From Typhlomys cinereus (Eukaryota; Chordata; Mammalia; Rodentia; Platacanthomyidae): a DNA stretch of 64,000 nt. Numbering within the stretch: position 1 is the stretch's first letter; every line of letters begins with the position of its first letter. The DNA is taken from contig JALPQD010000215.1 of assembly GCA_023101885.1 (NCBI GenBank), forward strand, positions 1,178,001 to 1,242,000, in the 5' to 3' direction. The notes beneath the pieces were generated by a model. It saw only the letters and a list, made by a program, of their open reading frames with translations, made no database searches and was not told the origin of the DNA. A program made the position numbers and the translations under genes. Positions 56,816 through 64,000 of the stretch are shown here, piece after piece.

Positions 56816-58091
56816 GAAGGCCTTTCGGCTTGGTCCTCCCGTCTGCGGTTATGGAAAATGAGCAGCTCAGTGGAATCTCATTAGTTCACAACTAGGGAGG
56901 CGGCCCCCCTACAGGCTGGATGAGACCAAGGTCTGGGGGGCGGGGTGGTTGAGGCCAGGCCCTAGGCCAGGCCGATTTCAGATCTCAAATCAAAGGATGC
57001 TTTTAGATGATATGGGAAGAGGAGGAAGCTGGTGGGAGAGAGAGAGAGAGAGGGGATCTGAAGTACAGTTAGGAGAGGGTAGGCGAGACTGAGGCTGGGA
57101 TAGGCGAGGCCCACAAACAGTAAACAGTGGGGGACAGGGGTGCCTTAGGGCGCAGGCATTACAGGGAATGTTGAAGGGGCGCAGCCTAGGGATAGCCAGG
57201 ACCCCATGAGAGTAAGAAGTGAGGAAGTCAAGAGTATATGGGGGTTCTGTCCACATTGAGACCGTCATCTTGGAGGACGCCGGGCAAGGACCGCGGGCTG
57301 TGCCGGCTGGAGACGGGGGAGCCCTGATGACAAGCAGCCGGAGGGGAGTGACGAGGGGAGACTGAGGCATAGGCGTCGTGAGGAGGTTCGCCCCAGTGGT
57401 CCCCAAGGCAGCGGCAGTGATGATCGTGAGGGTGGGGAGGGAGGGCAGAGCCCTGGTGCTCTGGGCTTTGGTCCCAGGAATGACTCTGAGGCTCACAAAG
57501 GGGAGGCCGCACAGGAAGCCCCCAAATACTACGGATGGATTTTAAGGTGCGCAGCCACCCAGGCCAGCAGGTCATCACAGTCAGCGGGAAGGGGCGGGAT
57601 CTGCTTCGTCTCAAGCCAGCGAGGAGACCACTGTGTCTGTGGTTGTCCAGCCCCCAGGCTGGAGGGCTTCAGGCACGGTAGACCTAGGTACCGGCCCTCG
57701 TCCCATCCTCATCGCTGAGGCAGCCCCGGTAGCGATTTAGGGGTGACCACACCAGTGTTGGGGTGCTGACCTCTGCTCTTCATGGACTCGTACTGAGGAG
57801 GTTTGTGGGGGGATGCAGAAAATACCATGAACAGTAGCGGGCAGTGTAGACCTTCGGGTGACGTTCGTGTGGCACCAACTGTATGTCCTTGCTGTGTGTC
57901 CTTGAGGACTTGCCCGGTCGCGCTGTGGGGGAGCAGAGGGTCCTCCTGGGACACGAGGGAGGGGTGTGTGGAGCACACAGAGGGTGCACAGCCAGGTGCG
58001 CGGGGTCTGAGGACAACACCCCGCTCCCGAGGCGCACTGGGCTGAGGGGTGCAGAGGTGGAGGAGTTAGCGAAGGGGACGCAGGGGTGCGT

Positions 58092-58350
58092 GTGCATACG
58101 TGTGCACATGTGTGTGTGTCAGAGGGCACGTATGTCCCTGTGGAGGATCCAGGGTGACTTCAGGAATCCTCCTGGATTGCTTCTACCTCCTCCTTGCTTT
58201 GCTCTGGGGTTCCCAGGCTCTGCCCACCAGGGCTGTAAATGCAGGCCTCCACCGTTTCTGCCTGCCGTTTTTACGTGGGACCTGGGTTCCGAACTCAGGA
58301 CCTTCTGCTTGAGAGGTAGAGTCTTAACCCCTGAGCTATCTCTCCAGCCC
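58092..58350 (-). mobile_element. B2-like SINE, type B
   Basis: TCAGAGGGCACGTATGTCCC, GGAATCCTCCTGGATTGCTT, CCCCTGAGCTATCTCTCCAG. Confidence 0.9.
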
Positions 58351-58620
58351 AGAGACGGATTTTTGGAGAGAAGGGAGCAGGAAGAGCAGACAAACCTGCA
58401 GTCTAACAGAACCAGTGGTCTCGGGGGCTCAGCGCAGCTTCCCCAGAGCCGAGTGAGGACCCCGGGACTGGAGGACAGCCAGAAGGCAGCGGCTCATGGG
58501 GACCTCACTAGCTTGAAGTTCACCCCCAAAAGCCACCTGTGCTGCAGTCTCATATCTTCCTCTCCCCGGAAGGCCTGTTTTTAGATATTTGCTAGCACAG
58601 CACTGGGTGAAGGGCAGTTC

Positions 58621-58623
<3 letters not shown>

Positions 58624-58673
<50 letters not shown>

Positions 58674-58692
58674 ACGCGCACACGTGTGTGTA
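58624..58692. repeat. (GT)n microsatellite
   Basis: About 24 GT units followed by GCACGCGCACACGTGTGT. Confidence 0.95.
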
Positions 58693-59585
58693 CATGTACA
58701 TTTGCAAGGGGCGTTACCTAGCACAAAGAATGACAAGCAGGGTTGGAGATTTGGAAAAGGTGGATACTCTTTAGAGGACTGGTTGGGTGAGCTGAAAGCA
58801 GGAGATGGTTAGATGGGGGGGGGGTCACAGCAGACACCAGGGGTCCTACAGGGCCAGGTTGAACCCAGGAGGAGGCAGCTGGCTGCCACTCCCCCAGCAG
58901 GCACAGGCAGGGCCCTTGGAGGAAGGGGGCACCGTGGGACTCACTCCTACCACAAGCTCCAAGACAGTGTGGCCCAGGCTCAGCAGCCAGGGAGCTCTGC
59001 GGGGGGCTCTGCCAACCATGAAGTCCATGTGGCTTCAGGCCTGGAGTAGGCAGAGGGGCCACGGGCGAGGCTCAGGCAGCCTGGGCTGTGCCCCAGGAAC
59101 TTCCTGGGCAGGCGGAACATGGGCTCTCAGGTATGAAGTGGCCTAACTGGCACTTTCATCAGCTCCGTCAAAAGCACATTAATATCTCGCAACACCAACC
59201 GCTGTCTTGTTGCTCCAGCTACAATAAGCTTCTGGAACCTGGTCATTAGGGGCGGCCCGCTGCTGGTTTATTTTCACATATGCACGGGAGGCTGAAAGGG
59301 AGCGGGGAGGGGCCGCGGAGCTCTGGAGGGAGGCAGCAGGAGGAGGCTGTGCAAGTAATTTTTTAAGTGAAGCAAATGAAGGGTTTGGTGGAGCTGCTTG
59401 CTCTGTTTTCAACCGTTCCTTCTCCTGGCTTTTTTGCTTTCCTGGCTTGGCCCTCCCTGGCAGTGGGGATTCAGGAGATGCCAGGGAGCGGGAGAAGACG
59501 TGGCTAGGTTGAACAACTGTGGGGCCCCAGCCCTCAGTGCTGGCTTGGAGTGACAGCTCATGTGGAAATGTGTGAGATTGTCCAT
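58693..59585. other. CACNG2 intron 1, unique sequence with a candidate conserved element
   Basis: The part at 59,150-59,290 (CATCAGCTCCGTCAAAAGCA, CATTAATATCTCGCAACACC) differs in composition from its surroundings and may be conserved. No repeat is recognised. Confidence 0.35.
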
Positions 59586-59596
59586 CTGATTATCCA

Positions 59597-60172
59597 CCAT
59601 CTATCCATCCGTCTGTCTGTCTATCTGTCCACCCATCCACCCACCCACCCATCCATCCATCCATCCATCCACCCATCCACCCACCCATCCATACATCCAC
59701 CCATCCACCCATCCACCCATTCACTCCTCCACCCCTCCACCCCTCCTCCCCTCCACCCATCCACCCCTCCACCCCTCTATCCATCCATCCATCCACCCCT
59801 CCACCCATCCACCCCTCCATCCATCCATCCATCCACCCCTCCACCCATCCACCCATCCATCCACCCATCCACCCATCCATCCATCCATCCATCCATCCAC
59901 CCACCCATCCACCCATCCACCCACCCATCCACCCATCCACCCACCCATCCACCCATCCACCCACCCATCCACCCACCCATCCACCCACCCATCCACCCAC
60001 CCACCCATCCACCCACCCACCCATCCACCCACCCATCCATCCACCCACCCATCCATCCATCCATCCATCCACCCACCCACCCACCCACCCACCCATCCAT
60101 TCACCCATCCACCCATCCATCCATCCATCCACCCACCCCCCCACCCCTCCACCCATCCATCCATCCATCCAG
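59597..60172. repeat. CCAT/CCAC tetranucleotide array
   Basis: About 575 bp of CATC/CACC units. CCAC-rich blocks and a CTCC-rich block (59,724-59,820) alternate with CCAT blocks. Open frames on both strands are artefacts (Pro/Ile/His and Trp/Met/Gly/Asp repeats). Confidence 0.97.
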
Positions 60173-60557
60173 TGGGTACTTATGAAGACCAGCTGCATGT
60201 GAGGTGCTAGGCAGTTGCTGGGCAGTTCTCATGTTCTCGCAACTCCCTTCTGGAAAACTGGACACTCACTGGCTCACACATTGCCCCATTGCATCTGGGC
60301 CCAATTCTTACATCCATTGCAGCTTCTTTAGTTCTTTTCATGGGTGCTTGGGAAGAAGTTGGGTTCAAGATCCAGAAAGATCTGGCTTCTAAGCCTTCTA
60401 AACCTCCGTTTGTGTTAGCTGTGTGGACCTGAGCAGGGTGTAGACATCTCTTTTTCCTCCGTGTGAGGAGATGTTGATCCTTGACAGGACCGTGAAGGGC
60501 TGATTCTGAGGGCTCATGAGAGCAGAGGTGAAGACCCCCAGAGGTTCCTATGCACTC

Positions 60558-60875
60558 CCTCCTCCTCGTCCAACCTCTCTTCCTCCCCTTTGTCCAACCT
60601 CTCTTCCTCTCCTCCTCGTCCTCCAACTCTTCTTTCTCCCTCTCTTCCTTTGTCTTCTCCAGCTCTGCTTCCTCTTCTCTTTCCTCCTCCAACTCCCTTC
60701 CTCTAACTTCTCTTCCTTCTTTTCCTTCCTCCTCCTCGAAGCCCTCTTCAATTCCTCTTCCTTCTCCTCCAACCCCTTTTCCTCCTCCCTCTCCTCCAAC
60801 TCTTCTTCCTACCTCTTCATCTCCAAGTCCTCCTCCTCTTCCTCCTCTTCCTCCCCACTTCTCCTCGAGACAGTG
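60558..60875. repeat. CTCC/CTTC polypyrimidine tract
   Basis: Plus strand almost all C and T with scattered AA; a B1 remnant follows at about 60,876-60,960 (ATAGACACATGTCACCAGGC). Confidence 0.9.
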
Positions 60876-61224
60876 TCCAGGCCTCAAGCTTGCTCTCCTG
60901 CTGCTTAGCTTCCCAAGCGCTGGTGTTATAGACACATGTCACCAGGCCTCACTGTTTCTTCTTTAAATGACACCTTGGTGGTTCTCAGCTGTAAAGACTC
61001 CTCCTTCTGGTGACCCTGGGGCTCAGGGATCCCCTGGGAATCATCTGAGCTCCAGGGAGGGGCCAGGGTCCTGCACTTCCCCTAGATTCCCCTGCTGCAG
61101 AAACCCTGAAAGACCCCATTTGGGTTGTGGGGGCGAGGCTGTGGGATGTTTTGCCCCTGTTCTGTTCAGGGTGCTGTTTTTCGGGGGATATCATGGCAAA
61201 TCTGCAGTCTCCTCAAGGGCAGAG

Positions 61225-61400
61225 CGTCCTCTAATGAGTCGCTGAATATACTGTGTTTTCCTCGAGTCTAAGATGTTAATTGTTCATTTCAATGAAGTTC
61301 CTGAAATTGTCGCGTGTCTCATTAATGGGTTCATTGGCTGCAACATACGATTTTCTCTTAAAAAAATGATCATCACATGAATGGGGTCCTTTTAAAAAAT
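61225..61400. promoter_or_regulatory. Candidate conserved non-coding element
   Basis: A/T-rich, SINE-free: GATGTTAATTGTTCATTTCA, GTCTCATTAATGGGTTCATT, AAATGATCATCACATG. Homeobox-like TAAT sites are frequent. Only suggestive. Confidence 0.25.
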
Positions 61401-61469
61401 TTAGTGTGTGTATGCATGTGCATTTCTGTGGGTGTGTGGGTGCACATATATGCGTACATTTGTGCAGTG

Positions 61470-61516
<47 letters not shown>

Positions 61517-61785
61517 TGTATAGGCCAGAGGACAACCTTAAGTGTCATTCCTCAGGCACCATCTACCCTGTGTTTTGAGATTGTGTCTTGGAACTCGCTG
61601 AGTAGGTCAGTAAGACCCACCAGCCAGCGAGGCCTGGGGATCTGTTGTCTCCGTGTCCCTAGTGTTGGGATTTCAGGAGTGTTCTACCACACGGGACTTT
61701 TTAAGGTGGGTTCTGGGGACTGAACTCAGGCCCTTCTGCTTGCCCAACAGCACTTTACCAACTGAGCCTTTGCCCTGGCCTGAAG
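61401..61785 (-). mobile_element. B3/B4-related SINE with internal (GT)n
   Basis: A (GT)n at 61,474-61,515, GCCAGAGGACAACCTTAAGT, GGTTCTGGGGACTGAACTCA and ACCAACTGAGCC mark an old tRNA-derived SINE in reverse complement, with an inserted B1-like middle. Confidence 0.6.
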
Positions 61786-62990
61786 GTGTGATGTTAACAC
61801 ATGATGATGGCTGCCTGGCAGAGGTTGATTGAGCACACAAGCCCATGAAGCAGCGTGTGTCCACACATGACGTGGGCGGAGAGTAAACTACCAGTTTTGT
61901 TCAAAGCAGAGGCACCTTAGCTTCCCTGAAGTGTCAGGATTGCTTGTACTTCTCTTGTTAGAAATCTATTTGACAGTATCACCCACCACTTTCTCGCAGA
62001 ACTACGGTTTGGAGAAAGCCTTGTACAGGAAGACACACGCAGGAATGTTCAGACCGGTCCTGCGCACACAGCCGCACGCTGGGAGCTGACCTTTGTCTCG
62101 CGGGAGTGTGACTGCACTTAGTAGGCAAGCGAGGGGTTCTGGCTACACATGTCAACGCCGACCGAGTCCATGAGCACAGCGCAGAGACCAAACCAGGTGC
62201 ATGAGCCCCGGGGCTGCGCGTCCACCGACGGCAGCAGTGCTCACAAGGAGCTGTGCACTGGAGCCCAGGCGTCCACCCGCAGAGAGCACCACATGAGGTG
62301 TAAAGTGGACCGTGTGTGTGTGTACAGTGGCGTCTCAGCCTGGGCGAAGAATGACAGGAACTCTGGTCAACTCTCCGAAAATACAATCGGCTCAGTTCAG
62401 CTCCCGCCACAGGAGGGCAGCGGGGTTCAGAGGTCAGCCTCGCTGTCTGCCTCCTGCCACCTGGAGTGTCCCCCATCTGCACCATGGCACCTCGCTGGGT
62501 CTCAGCCTCCTCGACGGTAGACTGGGCAGACTCTGTGCCAGGGTGTGGAACCAGCACGCAGCCTCCCCCCCCCCCGGGCTCACGCAGTGCCTGTCCCCAG
62601 TGGATGTTCTACCGTGGCAGGTGTCACTGTCCGCTCTTGGGTCTGTGGAGGGGGCACATGGATCACACATGACCTCTGTCCTCAAGAAGATAACGAATGA
62701 ATACTGGAGGCCAAGGAGTGCACCCCGAGGTGCTGAGAAAGCTCTCTAGTGGTTGTGGGACCTGTAGACACTCCTGCCCCGTGGCTGTGTCTGCCAAATG
62801 ACCCTGTCAGTCCTGCGGTCTCAGAGGTAAGCGGACAACAGGAAATGCTATCAGCCGTCCCTGTCTAGAGTTTGTTCTGGGAGGCCCTGGGCGGTAGCTG
62901 AGGCCCCCCCGGGAGCTGGTGCTGCTGCTCTCTTCCCGACCCCTGAAAACCGTCGCTCTTGGACAAGCTGTCGAATTGTGGCCTTGAAAA
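61786..62990. other. CACNG2 intron 1, no recognised feature
   Basis: Unique-looking sequence. A C run lies at 62,565-62,575. Confidence 0.45.
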
Positions 62991-62994
62991 AAAT

Positions 62995-63097
62995 TTTTTT
63001 AAGACAGGGTCTCACCATGAAGCCCAGGGTGGCCTGATCTTGCTGTCTCAGCCTCGGGAATGCTGGGGCTCAAAGAGGGCACCCCCATGACTGGCTT
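62995..63097 (-). mobile_element. B1 SINE
   Basis: AAGACAGGGTCTCACCATGA, GTCTCAGCCTCGGGAATGCT, CCCCATGACTGGCTT. Confidence 0.8.
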
Positions 63098-63099
63098 AG

Positions 63100-63484
63100 T
63101 CCTTGCTTATGTGTGTGCGCCGTGTGTGCCGTGTATGTGCGTGTGTGAATGAGCACGTATTCCGTGTACATAAGAGAGCACGTATGTACACAGGTCAGAG
63201 GTCAATGTCAGATTCCCTCTTTGATGGTCCCTGGAGCTCACTGCGTCACCTACCCTGGAGCTCACTGCGTCACCTAGACTGGTAACCAGCAAGCCCCAGG
63301 GGTCTTCAACCTCTGCCTCCTAGTGTGGGGGTTAGGGGTGCAGGGCACCAGCCTCTTCCCAGTGCAGGGGGTGGGTAGAGGTGCCTGGCACCATGCCTGG
63401 CCTTTCACATGGGCACTGGGGACAGGACTTAGGTCTTCATATTTGCATGGCAAACACTTGACTGACTGAGACCTTCCCAGCCCG
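63100..63484 (-). mobile_element. B3-related SINE, decayed, with a short tandem duplication
   Basis: GTCAGAGGTCAATGTCAGAT, GCACTGGGGACAGGACTTAG and GACTGACTGAGACCTTCCCA are B3-like landmarks. CTGGAGCTCACTGCGTCACC is repeated twice at 63,231-63,276. Confidence 0.5.
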
Positions 63485-64000
63485 TTCCTTGACTTATTAC
63501 TCAGCCCCTGCTCAGTGCGTCTCGTTAGGCACAGCAGAGTAAGGAGCAGTGCCCAAGAAACCCCTGCCTCTGAAGGGTAGACAGACCCAGAAAAAAAATA
63601 ACATGAGTGACCCAGAGTGAAGGCCATGGGCTGCCGTGGTGTCGGCTGTCCCATGGTGAGGCTGCGCTGAGTGTGAATCCTCCTCTCCTTGTCGGGACAG
63701 GTACTAACACCTTCTCCCCTTCAGAGATGTGGGAATAGAGGTATGAGGCTGCCATGGACAACCTGAAGATGTGTCGCTTTCATGAATGGAAGAGCAGAGC
63801 TCCGACACCCCTGCAGGGGTCCTGGGTGACCCCTGGCTGATGCGGGTCAGCCAGCTTTTGGACGAGGCATCGATGCAGATGAGCTGTAGAAACTGCCAAT
63901 CAGAGAGGCTGGGGTAGGTGCTACAGAAGAGCAACGGTCAGCCAGAGGGAGGCCAGGAGGTTGGACTCAGATGGTCAGGCTGACTGTGTGTGTGTGAGTG
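63485..64000. other. CACNG2 intron 1, no recognised feature
   Basis: Unique-looking sequence to the window edge. Confidence 0.4.

Larger units (their letters stand above)
54256..58085. other. CACNG2 intron 1, mostly unique sequence
   Basis: Contains a GTGT-rich stretch (55,265-55,380), a G run (55,911-55,923), an imperfect tandem of about 21 bp (56,737-56,815) and a candidate conserved element at 56,295-56,395. Open frames are scattered and match nothing I know. Confidence 0.45.

Noticed and set aside
59550..60198. Long frames on both strands (Pro/His/Ile and Trp/Met/Gly/Asp)
   Set aside because: Translations of the CCAT/CCAC array; low complexity and no codon structure.

Overview
This is mammalian nuclear DNA, from a rodent. 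Two spliced protein-coding genes are recognisable, both on the minus strand: EIF3D (translation initiation factor eIF3 subunit d) at the left, and CACNG2 (stargazin, TARP gamma-2) from about 36.6 kb to beyond the right edge. The same EIF3D-CACNG2 neighbourhood is known on human chromosome 22q12.3 and mouse chromosome 15. B1, B3, B4 and ID SINEs together with two B2-superfamily SINE types mark a rodent. The dominant B2-like bodies do not match the mouse or rat B2 consensus as I remember it, so a non-murine myomorph (for example a dipodid or spalacid) is possible. I cannot name the species from the sequence alone.

Layout. Positions 1-11.1 kb hold EIF3D exons 12 to 1 in descending transcript order. 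The last coding exons (residues 403 to about 548) lie left of the window. A CpG island with promoter motifs covers about 10.5-11.57 kb. Positions 11.6-36.6 kb are intergenic: SINEs, a 39-unit minisatellite (16.28-16.89 kb), a 49-bp tandem repeat, a long CATC array (29.06-29.76 kb) and a GAGGAA purine tract (32.77-33.11 kb). I see no other protein-coding gene there. Positions 36.64-40.04 kb are the probable SINE-free 3' UTR of CACNG2. Its last three coding exons follow at 40,044-40,579, 41,458-41,598 and 50,592-50,675. The rest, 50.7-64 kb, is the start of the large intron 1; exon 1 (residues 1-70) lies to the right of the window.

The two genes are neighbours but unrelated in function. EIF3D acts in cytoplasmic translation initiation and has its own cap-binding surface. 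CACNG2 is a four-pass membrane protein that traffics and modulates AMPA-type glutamate receptors at synapses. I found no bacterial-type operon, CRISPR array or novel gene system. The most notable non-genic signal is a young B2-like SINE family: five copies, all in minus orientation, all with near-perfect target-site duplications.
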